A stretch of 64,000 nucleotides of DNA, from NCBI GenBank assembly GCA_031002005.1, contig CM061919.1, forward strand, positions 220,284,739 through 220,348,738, in the 5' to 3' direction. Positions 34,390-46,655 of the stretch are shown here, in pieces. The stretch's first letter is position 1; each line of letters starts with the position of its first letter. This stretch comes from Vandiemenella viatica (Eukaryota; Arthropoda; Insecta; Orthoptera; Morabidae). Made by a program: the position numbers and the translations under genes. The notes under the pieces were generated by a model. It was not told where the DNA came from. It worked only from the letters and a program-made list of their open reading frames with translations, and made no database searches.

Positions 34390-34850
34390 AAGACTGCAGA
34401 CCGACAATACACGTGTAAACACCAGGCCCCGTTAGACCTGCGCGCCAGATGTCGCATTCGGAGTGCGCGCCAGGCCTCTCTGACCACCGAGCATTTACAC
34501 GTAAAGGATTGATGCGCGCGCCTGGAGCGTACGCTCAGAAACCGTCGGAAAAACCGTGCGTGTAACGGGCCTATTGTCTTCGACCCCATGTCATGACAGC
34601 GTCGCCGCCACGAAGTCCCCGTGGGCACCCACAAGGGTGGCTAAAGACGTTTCTTCCGAGAGTCCGTACCTTTTCTCCAACGGATATGGTGAAGGGAGGG
34701 TGATTCTTCCAAGTCCCAATCCCAGGGCGGGGGTGGCTGCCGGGTGGCAAGGTAGTACTAGCTTGGTTCTTGAGGGGGGCATGAGCTTGCTCGGGTGCCC
34801 CCGAGGACGGATCCTAGCGCCGGGTTGAGGCGGTCAGGGGTGAGGCGCAA
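34390..34850. other. CpG-rich patch, unclassified
   Basis: The GC and CpG content rises sharply, with ggccccgttagacctgcgcg, agtgcgcgccaggcctctct and gatgcgcgcgcctggagcgt. An inverted pair, tacacgtgtaaa (34409) and tttacacgtaaa (34494), brackets about 80 bases. Frames on both strands are open but mutually shadowing and non-ATG. It could be an old DNA transposon end or a CpG-rich regulatory patch. Confidence 0.4.
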
Positions 34851-34949
34851 TGCTAATCCTACAAACTCCATTACCTCCCACCATGGACAACGCAGTGGCT
34901 GACGACGTCTACTTAATGACCGGTATCAGCGACGTCTGTGTCGAGGTAT

Positions 34950-35710
34950 CATTGTTTACAGACAGACAACTCTGCGTCAAACAAGCAACACTCAATGTGG
35001 AAAGTACGACACACGAATCTGTGCGAACAGTACAGCGAATTCTGCCGTTGATGGGATATGGCAGCAGAAGACCGACGCGAGTGCTAACAATATCGGTTGG
35101 ATCATAGACGACTGGAAAAAAGTTGCGTGGTCGGATGAGTCACAATTCTAGTTGGCGAGAGCTGATGCCAGGTTCAAGTGTGCCGCAGACCCCACAAGGC
35201 TATTGATTCAGGTTGCAGGAAAGTACTGTGCAAGCTAGTGGTGGCTTCATCCTAGTATGTTCTGTGTTTACAGGGCATGAACTGGGATCTCTGGTCAAAC
35301 TAAACCATTGATTGCAGACAATTATGCTCACCTACTAGGAGACCATATGCAACCATTCATGGCCTTCCTGTTCGCAAATAACGAGGATTTTTCCAGGACG
35401 ACAATGCGCCATGTCACCAGGCCAAAATCGTTCACGATTCGTTTGACAAACATTCTAGACAGTTCTAGTGAGCGATTTGGACACCTAGATCGTCAGACAT
35501 GAATCCACTCGATCATATCTGGGACATGATCGAAAGGTCAGTTCGTGTAAAATGTCCTTCACCGGCAACACCTTCGCAATTATGGACAACTGAGGAGAGG
35601 ATGCGTGACTGAAAATTTCTTCAGAGTTGTTCAGACGATTTATTAAATCAGTTTCCGCACTTTGCGTGGAAAAAGGGGAGGTGCCCTACGACTTTTATCA
35701 GTTTAATGAT
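34950..35710 (+). mobile_element. Tc1-like transposase relic with an altered third catalytic residue
   Basis: The DDE blocks are visible in different frames: VAWSDESQF then a stop (35124-35152), DDNAPCH (35396-35417), and NPLDHIWDMI (35502-35531), where the usual glutamate of IEHxWD is Asp. Upstream RTVQRILPLMGYGSRRPTR (35015-35080) is the end of the DNA-binding/linker region. Multiple stops and frameshifts, no clear inverted repeats. Dead copy. Confidence 0.75.
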
Positions 35711-36689
35711 TAATAAATGAGTCCTCTAGTATCTACCTGTTTTCTTTTTTTTATGCAGATTTCCGTCCAGCATTTATATTATATTATGTTACTGAAAAGT
35801 GTTTTCTATTCTTCTTGACCATAGCTCATTCCACCACTTACGTTGCAATAACTGGAGTAAAATTGAAATTACTCGCAATTACAGACTCTAGATGTGATTA
35901 GTATAAGTTTTTTTATTTTTATTTCGTTCTATAGCTTTCCTTTAATACTGTGCGGAAACTAGACATCTCAGCAGTATATATGTACCAAACGTAATTAGTA
36001 ATAGAAAGTTCGACTATATCAGTCGAATCGTAATTACATTATAAGTAATTGTAACCTCTTGTTTATCCTCGTAGTTAGATTGAATTATAACGATACAACC
36101 CAAGACGGAACCGTCGAGATTATTCTAGAGATTTTCTTTGTTATTTGGGGAACTACACATTATTTTTTTGTTATACTGTACTTCGAAGTATTTTGTTACC
36201 TTCTTGTGTGAGATATAATTCGTTGCTTATAATTAACGCATAAGAAACTGATTCTTCAGATTTAGGCAGAACTTGCTCGTTCTTTTCTCAACCACGTATT
36301 GAAATAGCGAAGAACTATTTTGGTCATCATTTTGTTAAAGTCAGTGGGTTGAATGTCAATTTTTGTAAAATGTGGCCTCAGGTGTCCGATATTCCACAGT
36401 TGATTGAGGCATACGGGGTATGTCCAACTTGGCGTACCGCCAGCAATGTATGTATATGCTTAGGTGGCAGCTGTTACGGAGGAGTTTAATAAAACGCAGC
36501 AGAAGTTCGTGGGCAATAAAACATTAGTACTGTAAAAGCTGAAAATAGCGAGATGACCATATAGGAAACATTCACCATTACGTAATGACTGTAAAAAGGA
36601 ATAGGTTCGAGTGCTTCCATTGTTGTGATTAAAAATTCTTCCGATTCCCTATCGACTAGCCCGAAATCTACGCGATAAAATTATATATA
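35711..36689. other. No gene seen
   Basis: AT-rich sequence between a Tc1 relic and a hAT-like element; nothing recognised. Confidence 0.5.
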
Positions 36690-36999
36690 CAGGGGTTGCC
36701 AACCCGAATGATCTTGCGGGCCACTTTGGAAGTGCATCATAACTCCGCGGACCGCATATAAAATTATATATCCCACTAGAGACATTTTTTTGGAGTGAAA
36801 AATTAAAACATGAGTTATTATTGTGTTTACTATTATTCTTACATGTAAACATAGATAATATAATAATAATGATACTAAACGCACATTGTAAAGAAATATA
36901 AAACACTAAAAATGGAATATAAAAAATATTTTGTAAAAGTGTGATGAATCTCGCGGGCCGGAAAAATGTTCAAGGTGGGAAGCGCGTTGGCCACCCCTG
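36690..36999. mobile_element. Non-autonomous hAT-like element (310 bp)
   Basis: Terminal inverted repeats caggggttgccaaccc (left) and gcgttggccacccctg (right) match the CAGGGGTGGCCAAC ends of the hAT (Charlie/SPIN-like) group. Subterminal copies cttgcgggccactttggaag and ctcgcgggccggaaaaatg are also hAT-like. The interior is AT-rich without transposase. The flanking 8-mers (tatatata and agcctatt) do not match, so the target duplication has decayed or one end is rearranged. Confidence 0.8.
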
Positions 37000-39418
37000 A
37001 GCCTATTTATTTTTCTCAATAACTGTGTACATTGCTGCCATTTTCTGGATCGTTATGTTAAAAATGGTCCTAGAATTTATTGTCATCACCACTATTTTCG
37101 ACCTGACTAATTTTCGTCTTTTATAAGTCTGTATATTCTCATCGCGTTTTCTTCTTTTTATTCTGAGCTTGTAGGCTAGTATACCCAATCTCATTGCCAA
37201 TTAAAGTTGTATGAAATGAGCGACGCCGTATGCGTATCAGAAAGTTATGGTGAATTTTACATCATGCAGAAAATATAAGAAAACTTTGTGCAAGGTGTAA
37301 ACCGCGAACGTTAAATGCTGACGGAAACAAATGCGAAAATGAATTTCACAGCAACGTATGGACCGTTTTTAAAAGAACAGTGCCATTCTTATGCATCGGT
37401 TTGTAATCGCATGCCAGAAACGAGACATCAATCAAAACAATGAGTGGAAACCGATGGCTCTATATCGAAACAGCGAAGTCTATTTCGTCCGCCAGTAAGG
37501 TCATGGACAATGGTTTGTGAGTTACTATAGTGACCAATAGGGATCTTTAAAATGATAAAATAATAACTGACGAATATTCTCTTCTGGCCTAACTGGATGA
37601 AAAAGTTGGCGAAAAGAGACAAAAAATAAAAAAAATGTTCTTTCATCCGGAGAATGATTTAGCTATGAGAAAACAGATCTCTGAGTTGAAATTGTCCATT
37701 ACATTCATTGACCCCCTTCTGACTTCCACCAATTTCAAAATCTAAAAGAAAATTATGACTGGAAAAAGTTTTGAGTCAAATGAAGAGATCGTAGATGGAT
37801 ATTCTTCAGACCTTCCAGTATCTTATTTTAGGGATGGGAATTCATTGTAAAAACGTTGGAGAAAGTGCATTGAACGAAGTGGATACAGGTTTTTAATAAA
37901 AAAAAAAAAAAAAAAAAAAAAAAACCACTTTCACTCTTAGACAAAAAAAATTGTCACCTCCATACGTAACATATAAAGAATCATGTTATGATCGTGTAGT
38001 GCCTAGATATGAAATCGTAATTAATTAAGTTACAGCAAAGGGCGTAAGCGGCTTTCACTGTATCTGCGTCTTACGCATTGTTCAGAACAACAATTTTTCA
38101 ATTTTCGGAGTAAAATGTTTGCAGGTTACACAAATCTTTAAATAAAAGCAAATACTTTATGAAAATGTACAATTAAAGGTTACACATTTCATTTCGTGAT
38201 TTTTTTTTTTTTTTAATACGTTGTTCTGCGTGGTGGAAGAAATAATTACGAGTTCAAAGAAAGCCCGCTGCTAAATCTACTCATCATTAAATAGCAACGC
38301 AAAATAGAAAATAGAGTTTAATTTAAAATTTCTACGATGTGAGGTACCATTGAGTATGAGGAGAATTCAATAAACAAATTTTTTGCTCATCCAACATTTT
38401 ATTATAAATTCAAACAGTATGAAAACATCTTTTTAAAAAAAAAAAAAAAAAATAATTGTTTTCATTACTTTGACAGCAAAATATTTGAAAAAAATCATCG
38501 TTTTACAAACGAAATTTAACAGGGATTCACATATATCAGCAAAATCAATCGACAGTTGATAATACGAAAACTGTAACCACTATATGCCTCCCATTCAGCT
38601 GCCGATAAAGAAACAAAAATATTTACATAGCGTGACAAAGATCTACTGCTGAATTAACGGTTTAGCTTAAGACAACCTTCAAACCGCACTTACTTAAGCA
38701 ATATTGTAACTGTGAACTGTTATGTAAACTGGTTTTGAATACTATAAAAATAGTTATTAATAAAATGTACGAACCTCATTTATGATATCAAAGAAATTGA
38801 AGTAAGTTTTGAAACAAACGATTAAATTTCCTTACTTCACCTTTTTTCCTAAAATACTAACGAAATGTTGAATAATATTTTACTGAGAATCTTAAGTAAA
38901 CAATATTGATAGCAAAACGCAGCTAAATACATTTACAAAATTTGCTCTAGCCGCTTGTATCTTAAATTTGTTCAGCCGTTCTTTAATTTCAATCATTCAT
39001 CCGCATATGAAAACAAAAGTGTTCAGCAATTATCAACACCAATATAAATAAATGGTAAGTTTCGTGCACTAAACATTAAATAAGTTCGTGGTCAATTTAT
39101 TTTTGTGTTGTGAACGTCTATTAAGCTTAAAAGCATAAACGCTAAGAAAATCAACTACAAGGGAAAGTAAACTATGAGCCAACAGCTATTTGCTTAACAT
39201 TCCTTTGGCACTTGGTTTTCTAGCATTCACTCAGGAGATAATCAGACCTGGTAGGGACTGCCGTTATCTGAGCACATTCTTCTACGAATACGATAACAAA
39301 CGCTGCCTTCAGACTTCAAAGAATTACATTATTTTTTAACCATACTTAAGGAAGATACGGTAACAAACGTTTATGTTTCTTTTCTTCACATCAACTATCA
39401 TTAGAGTTGAATTTCCGT
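37000..39418. other. No gene seen; homopolymer tracts
   Basis: AT-rich sequence with poly-A near 37898-37925 and 38432-38450 and poly-T near 38200. Minus frames at 37003-37200 and 37428-37646 show no recognised domain. Confidence 0.45.
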
Positions 39419-39688
39419 TAAGCGGCATCCATTAATTACGTGAGGTGAAAGAGGGGGAGGGGGGGTCAGTCCAGCAAATCTCACCAAGGGGGGGGTGTCC
39501 ACAAAAGACGCGAAAGTGGACTTGGGGGGGGGAGGGTATAAGGTCTAGAAATGACGCGCATATCGCCTGGGGAGGGGAGGGGGGTCAATGAAATCTCACG
39601 TAATCTTAGGGGGGAGGGGGGGAAGGTCAGACCAGATCTCACCAAATCTCAGAAGGGGGGCCTCACGTAATTAATGGACGCCCCCTTA
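39419..39688. mobile_element. Short inverted-repeat element with G-rich interior (270 bp)
   Basis: The ends taagcggcatccattaatta and its partner taattaatggacgcccccttag form inverted repeats extended inward by cgtgagg/cctcacg. Inside are repeated G-tracts of 6-9 G separated by short spacers (39450-39470, 39487-39497, 39522-39537, 39568-39590, 39609-39625), all on the plus strand. There is no coding capacity. The terminal motif gcgtccattaattacgt is reminiscent of a common insect MITE, but I cannot assign the superfamily. Confidence 0.7.
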
Positions 39689-39995
39689 GTTATATCTTAC
39701 GACAAAAGGATTTCAGATCTTGCACTTTTTACACACTGTAAAATTCCAGTTTATTTTTCAGCATTTTACTTCGAGTGACGCGACAGCAGTTTAGCCACCG
39801 AGAACCTCTTAATGCCTTATTTTTTTGGACATGAAACATTAATAGATGTGTTTAAGGTGTCATATTTTTATTAACTGTTTCCTTGTACTGCAGCTGTATG
39901 CAAACATATAATTTTTGCAAAGCCATTAGAATCTTTGTCTTCAGTTATCTGCTCCAAATTCTGCAATAAGTGTATGTCACAAATAAGATTAATCA
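39689..39995. other. No gene seen
   Basis: AT-rich; the minus frame at 39871-40074 runs into the SINE and is not a gene. Confidence 0.45.
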
Positions 39996-40210
39996 GACTG
40001 AGCCTGGTGGTGTGTAACATTCGGAAGGGCATGAGTTCGATCCCGGTCCTGTCATCCAGATTTCGCTTTACCACGATTTCTTGAAATCACTTCAGGTGAA
40101 TGACGGCGTTGTTTTTTGAAAGAACGAGGTTGAATTCCTTCCTGTTGCTTGCTCCAAATACTGTGACGAACTTGACATCGGTGTGCCGTTAAGCACCAGA
40201 GTAAAAGTAT
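39996..40210 (+). mobile_element. SINE-A, decayed
   Basis: Blocks actgagcctggtggtgtgta, cattcggaagggcatgagtt, B-box variant gttcgatccc, gtcatccagatttcgcttta, aaatcacttcaggtgaatga and ttgaattccttcctgttgct. Part of the tRNA-like head is deleted. Confidence 0.75.
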
Positions 40211-43131
40211 CCGTATATGAATCAGTACACTCGGGACCAATGTTGTGGAATGGACCACACCTTAGCAGGGAAATTTGGCGGACGGTGCTCGATACTCTTG
40301 CGTAAAACGGAGAGCTTTTACCGGGCTAATCAATCGACATTCTATTTTTTTATCTGATGTGTTGCCTTTCACCTATCTAAATAATTATGTCTTGTGGGAA
40401 AGCCGTTGTCACCTATTTATATAACAAGCAAAAAACGTTAGAGATAATCAGTAATTTGAGGAGAGAAAACGGGTGGTAATTACAATGAAATAAGTAAATA
40501 ATTAAGTTTTAAGGGCGTTTAAGTAACTGAAATTCGCAACACGCTTGCAGTAGGTTGGTTAAAAATAATATCCACACGCCACAATTTCAATATTGTGCTA
40601 GCTTAATCTTATAAAAAGATTGGTGACCATTTAGAGATACACTCAGTTAAATACTTCGTTCAATATTTCTCGTTTGTAAACCTTTTAAAAATTAGGAACT
40701 GCTGAACTAGTGGTTTTAATTGGTACGTTAAATTGTCGCGTCAAGAAGGTAACTGATTCGACGGATGCTGGTGAAAATTTGTTTTATCCTACGAATCAGA
40801 TCTTTTTAAACGGCGGTTTCTCGGTACTCTACGATTTTTCAAAACCAGTACTGATCAAGATTCCAAGTGGAAACGCTTTTATCCAGTTACAGTATCACTA
40901 AATAATTTTTTGGCGAATCGCTATGAAATAATTATGTAAATTACTTGCACGTAATAAGACGCTTGGAGTAGTCAAAATTGTCTTTGATCAGCAACAGGAA
41001 GTGGTGGACCATTGTTGTTATTAATAATTGTGATCAATCTCATGCTGCGGTGAAAACTTTCTCACACTTGTGATTTTATATAACGCGAATTTTTACTTAA
41101 CAATCTTTCATTATTTGAGGTAAATTTTTCAGCACCTCCCTAATTTAACCTAAAAATCAGAATTTTTACACTCCCCCGCCAAATGGAGGGCTAGCACTGT
41201 TAATTCTTCCCCCCTCCCCAAACATTTAACATTATAACTCACATTTAAACGAGCATTTCGTATTAAAAAGAGCGTAAATTTGTATGTCCAGACATCGAAC
41301 AATATTTAAGACGAATTTACTCTTGGATAATTTCATTATATTGCTGAATTTGTCGTTCACTTCCTGCAGAGAAACGCTGCTGATTCGCAACATAACCTCG
41401 GACTAATTACGCGTTAAACACATGTGTACTTTTCCTGAATATAGACCCTTATAAACATGACGATTATGATATTTTGTGGGACTGGGTGTTTAGTTAATAA
41501 TGCCTGGCAGATTATTTGCGACGTGTGTTAAGTCACGCACTTAGCTACGTCCTTAAGAAGTAAATCTACCTTCGAAATCTGAGATAGACGGGCCTCTTTT
41601 CTATAAATTAAGGACAGTTAGGCAATGGAAATGTTGCAGCCATTTTATTGATTAGTCGTTGTATTTATAGCGTCCAGCTTTCACCATTCATTGGCGTCAA
41701 CTGCGGTATTTCATTTTAAAAAAACGTAAGTCAAATATGGTAGTGATTAAAGAGTCCGATGCACATACCAGAGTATACGATGCCAGAATACTCTGTCCTC
41801 AGTTACATTTCGGTGGTAATTGAGATAACAGCTGTTTTCCGGCGGCAGAGAAAATCGAACGCAAATTAGTTTTGAAAGTTGGTCCTATACACCGAACGTA
41901 AGTGGTACCCACCAAAGACCCTATGTCCTTCCTCAACGCAGAGGCAGGTTCCGCCGGAAAACGCTGCAAGGATTGCTATCTCTGCTTCCTGCCTTAGCCA
42001 TTACGCGCTCGCCATAGGCAAGCTGCTAGTACACAATAGGCGGAGCGAGGACGAACCAGTCTGAATATGCATTGACTTGCGTCCTTACTTCCTTATCTGA
42101 GCCAAAACAAAGCGTCGACACTAAGCAGTAACAGTGTTCAAGCAATTAATGTAGAGAAAACTCGCAGTTCAAGTCATGTTTAATAATCGAGATACGATCT
42201 TTATAGTCTCGGAAAGTGCGGTTTTAAAGGTGGTACAACTAGGCAATTCCTTGAACAGAAAGCGTTGGGCCAAGCTAGTACTTCAGTATAGCATTATCAA
42301 CCGCGATCTGCAACCTAGTAGACAGTTAACGTTAAAAAGTTACCTACCGTCAGAAACAGACAATATTAAAGCATCTATAGTATACAACGTAACTTCGAAA
42401 AGACTGCCCTGCCTTACCTGAAAGAATACTGAGCTTTGTGCAATGAAAAAACTGTCAGCTGTGATGGTGAAATTTATTCGAGTCGGCATTTAATTCAACC
42501 GTTACTGGGCATTACACTCATTCACCGATCTATCTATCCTCAAGATACGACTTTACTTCGCTTCAAATAAACCGATAGTGAAGAATTACCTTGAAGAGAC
42601 GGTGGCCAAAGCGTCAGCACTCCTGAAAAACATTCTGAGAGATCTATGTCACAAGAACTTCCAGGAATGCCAGAATCGAACGATTAACTGTGTGCTAGCA
42701 GAAAGGGCCGATTTCGAACTACATTAACAACTAAATTATAGTAAGTACTTATGTTCTAGTCAGCCTTAAATATCACACGAGCTGATTCATCAATGGTTGC
42801 TTTTGGTTCTGGCATTCCCGATATCTGAAGCTCTTTTCCAGATACAGCCAACCTCATTTTTGTCCTCGATCGATTCCTAAAAATTACTCCATATTAATTC
42901 TAATAAGTACTCCTGCAAAGGCCATGGTCGATTTTCTTCCCATCTCTTGTGAGCAATCATTTCCAGTCTAGATAATGCCTATATTTTTTTTTTTAAATAG
43001 GTATTATACATGTTATCAACTACGAAGTCATTAAAATGGGAAGAGGATTGTGGGGCAGAAACGTAAAGATAACTAGCGTTCAGCAATTTCAGAAAACGAT
43101 AGAAAACTGAAATCGGTATGACTTGACCATA
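40211..43131. other. No gene seen over 2.9 kb
   Basis: AT-rich sequence, with a C-rich spot near 41165-41220. A small block at 42900-42950 (ggccatggtcgattttcttc) may be a SINE-A remnant. Frames at 41879-42064 and 42176-42421 have no recognised domains or splice partners. Confidence 0.4.
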
Positions 43132-43399
43132 CAGTGTTGGATCAAGGGGGAGGGGGGAAGGGGGAGGGGGGAAGGGGGAAGGAACCGGGGCGTTTGCCCC
43201 GGGAGGCAATTTTAGGGGGGCAGCAAAATCGTTGTTGAAAGGCGACCCTTTTTTTAGCTCGCTCCGTGCGGCGACAATGGATGATAATGGGGACTGCGGC
43301 AACACTCAGGATGGCAACAATGCGCGGCAAAATAATGTTCCATGGGCGGAAATCTCACAGTTTTTGCCCCAGTTCGGAAAATTCCTAGTTCCGCCACTG
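43132..43399. mobile_element. Short hAT-like element with G-rich left half (268 bp)
   Basis: Ends cagtgttggatcaa (left) and ttccgccactg (right, complement cagtggcggaactag) are imperfect inverted repeats of the CAGTGGCGGA type. The flanking 8-mers tgaccata and ggaccgta agree at six of eight bases, consistent with an eroded 8-bp hAT duplication. The left half contains seven to eight G-tracts (43147-43185) and a ggggcgtttgccccgggagg hairpin. The minus-strand proline-rich frames here (42979-43330) are translations of the complementary C-runs. Confidence 0.65.
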
Positions 43400-45490
43400 G
43401 GACCGTAGATCTAATGCCAAATCCGAACTTACCACACAGTCGCCAGGTTCCGGAACACCGCAGTCTGCAACCATCACAGGCAAAACAATGATAAGGTTTA
43501 CATTAAGTTTAAATGTCGCTACGTTGTCGTGAGACATTGTGGATCCCTCGCATCGCGTTACGCATCATTACGCAACATTAAGCGTCTAATTTGAATTCTT
43601 TCTTAATCGCGCAACTTTTTTGACAGACTTCATAATTAAATAGACGCTTGTAGCTGGTTTTATAACAGTAATTCCTGTAAAGCGCACAAGGCCTCAGACA
43701 GCAATTCCACGCCAAGTCATTAACATTACTGATGTTATTCAAGGTTGGTAGCTTGAATGATTAAAGAAAAATTAATTCCTTTGTGCAAATTCGACGGAGT
43801 GACTGAAAATAACATAAAATCCGTTACGTGTTGCAGCAGTAGCACGAACCGTTGGAACTGCCGTAAAAGAAACTACTGTGAACTGCAAAAGTATGAAATC
43901 GATTTTGTTCTAACATTTTTTATAGGGCTTAAGTTTTTCTTCGCTCTGTAACCTCACGGTCACTTTCAGAGGTTACGCTAAAACGAGACTAGTAACTTCC
44001 TTGAGTTCTGTCCATGATTTTACAGATCAGTGGAATGAATAATATACGGAGACAATTTAATTAATTGAGATTTATTCAGATGGTGCTATCGACTGTATAA
44101 CGTGAAAGTCCTCTTTGATGAAACTAGCGAAATACAGATCTTTATCGCTTAAGTCTTGACGAATTTAGGAAAAACACGAACAGGTTGCTTTAATTAAACA
44201 GAAAGCTAATCAGATCGTCTACAAACCATTGACTGGTATTGCAGCTAATGTATTTCCGTGTGAAAAGGCCCAGCATTTAAAACAAATAAGGAATGCTAAA
44301 GTTAGAAGAGGCGCTAATTAGTATTTTACTGTCTTGATGAAAAAATATCTAAATCAGTAGTGATAAGCTATCCTGGGCTTGCAATGACTGAAATTACAAT
44401 TTCCTTTCGAGGATAACAAGATGAACTTACATTTCAACGAACACTGCGTACTAAGAAAATATTATTATTATTATTATTGTTAAGAGATCAAATAATGTCT
44501 GTAAAATGGATCTAACTTCTTTATTTTTGAATGATTTTGCTGTACTACTGACTTTTACTACTATTCTCTTCGTGTTACTGAAGCATAATTGCAAAATGCT
44601 ATAGGTATTATTTTCTCACGATATATTACGTATAATTTTAATTACAGATACTATCAATACTACCGGTAAAATATTACGTCTGTTCTACTGAGACACTAGT
44701 AACGTTCCTTTTGTTCGAAGAGTATGTGTCTGTGCAGATAATGTTTCATATGAGTGCTCTATATTAGTAAACACATTAAATTCGCTACAGAATAATTTTA
44801 GATTCACGCCAGATCTACTGAAATCAAACTAACAAGGACGACATAAGTCATTGGGTAGGAATCAATTTTTTGACATTGCGTTTGGAGAGAACTTGAATTA
44901 AGTGATTGGGCATGCACGGAATAGGTTTTATTTTCATGGCATTTGAGACACGCCCGTCATCCAGTATTACAAAACGTTTCCAAGGACTTCATAAAGTCAC
45001 GTAAGCTGTGGGGCCTTGAACGACGTCCGCAACCACTTACAGCACCAACTTCAAAAGGAAACTGAAGTGTGCACTATTATATCTAGAACATTTGCTGAAA
45101 AGGTAAAGGCGGGTGGTATTAGACGATGTTGCAGTTCAGTTTGCCTTCAATCCAAATGACAGTCTCGATGTTATGAAGTAGAATGAAAGAATCACATACT
45201 GACGAGAAATAAAACAAATAAGGGAAATAAACATTAAGAGTAAGTAACAACAGCGACAGTCGCCTGAAACCTCCCGGAAAATTTATTTCCCTCTAAAGTT
45301 TTAACGGCATTAATTTCTTGAAAGGAAATGCCTAGTGGAAATTAGTGGAAAAAAAAACCGCGGTAATTTATGAAGAAGATCGTGCACAAGTACTATATCG
45401 GAAATAAAATCTCTAACAACGACTTCAGCGCTCAGGAAGCTGTAACATCTGTTGCATGCAAAACTTCTTCTGAATGATCAGTCAGGAAGA
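43400..45490. other. No gene seen over 2 kb
   Basis: AT-rich sequence with a short (ATT)n repeat near 44461-44478. Nothing recognised. Confidence 0.5.
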
Positions 45491-45492
45491 TA

Positions 45493-46655
45493 CGCTGATC
45501 AGCCAGAACATTATGACCATATACCTACTATCGATATAAACCCGTCCAGGAACGACTGCTAGTCAGACACACGCACGGTGCATTTAGTATCAGTGAGAGT
45601 GCTTTTCGTGTTTAGAATGGGGAAGACGCGCGATCTATCTGAGTTTGACCAAGGGCAGATTCTGATGGCCCGGAGGCTCGGCACGAGCATTTCGGAAACT
45701 GCACGATTATTCAGGCGTTCAAGGAGTGTTGTGGTAAATGACTTCGGCAAGTGGCGAAACAAAGGTGAAACCATGTCCAAACGTCGAGGGGTTGGGCAGA
45801 CACCCCTCATTACAGATGGACATCGTAGGCTGGGCAGACTGGTAAAACAGGACAGGCAGCGAACTGTGGCTGAACTAACATCAGACTTTAATGCTGGGCA
45901 GAGTACAAGTGTGTCTGAACATACAGTTCATTCCTAACGAAGGGCCCCCGCAGTCGACGACCCATGCATGTGCCAATATTAACGCCACGACATAGGCAAC
46001 TACGACTGAAATGGGCACTTGACCATCTTTACTGGACGTTGGCGCAGTGGCAGAGCGTTGCATGGTCTGATGAATTTCGATACCTGCATATCCGTCGTTT
46101 TCCAGGGTCACAGCTTCTTGACACCTGAACTGCTGGACGGAGACAAACTGGAGGTGGCTCAATTATGCTCTGGGGAACGTTCACGTGGGCATCCACGGGT
46201 CCAGTGGAGCTCGTGCAAGGCACCATGACGGCCAATAAGTATCTTACACTGGTTGCAGACCATTTACAACTCTTCATGACTACCATGTTTCGCAACGGCA
46301 GTGGCATTTTTGAAAAAGATAATGTGCCATGTCACAAGGCCAGGAGTGTAATGGAGTGGTTCGAGGAACACAGTGGCGAGTTGCAATTGATGTACCGGCC
46401 CCCAACAAGCCAGATCTGAGCCCGATCGAACACATCTGGGATGTGATTGAACATGGCGTCAGAGCTCATCGCCCCCCTTCCAGGAATTTACGGTAGTTAG
46501 GTGAGTTATGTGTGCAGATGTGGTGTCAAATCCCTCCAGAGACCTATCAAGGCCTCATTGCTTCCATGCCAAGACGCGTCGCCGCTGTTATCCGTGCCAA
46601 AGGCGGACATACCGGCTATTAGGTAGGTGGTCATAATCATCTTGACTGATCAGTG
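45493..46655 (+). mobile_element. Tc1-like DNA transposon, nearly full length but dead
   Basis: The inverted repeats begin cgctgatcagccagaacatt (left) and, reading inward on the other strand, cactgatcagtcaagatgat (right), both followed by atgacca and ccta-type sequence. A TA precedes the left end (45491-45492). The frame at 45617-45937 encodes the paired-type helix-turn-helix N-terminus (GKTRDLSEFDQGQILMARRL). Landmarks of the DDE domain follow in shifted frames: AWSDEFRY (46059-46082), EKDNVPCH (46312-46335), and PIEHIWDVIEHG (46422-46457). Breaks are a stop at about 45936 followed by a deletion, and a one-base loss near 46400 that separates the second Asp from the Glu block. The enzyme would have cut and pasted the element at TA sites. 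Confidence 0.9.

Noticed and set aside
34320..34828. Open frames of 90-104 codons in the CpG-rich block as a gene
   Set aside because: Frames overlap on both strands, start with non-ATG codons and have no recognisable domain. High GC alone lengthens chance frames.
39419..39688. Clustered repeats as a CRISPR array
   Set aside because: The repeats are irregular G-runs within a short inverted-repeat element in a eukaryotic genome, with no regular spacer spacing and no cas genes.
42979..43330. Proline-rich minus-strand protein
   Set aside because: It is the translation of the complement of G-runs inside a short hAT-like element.
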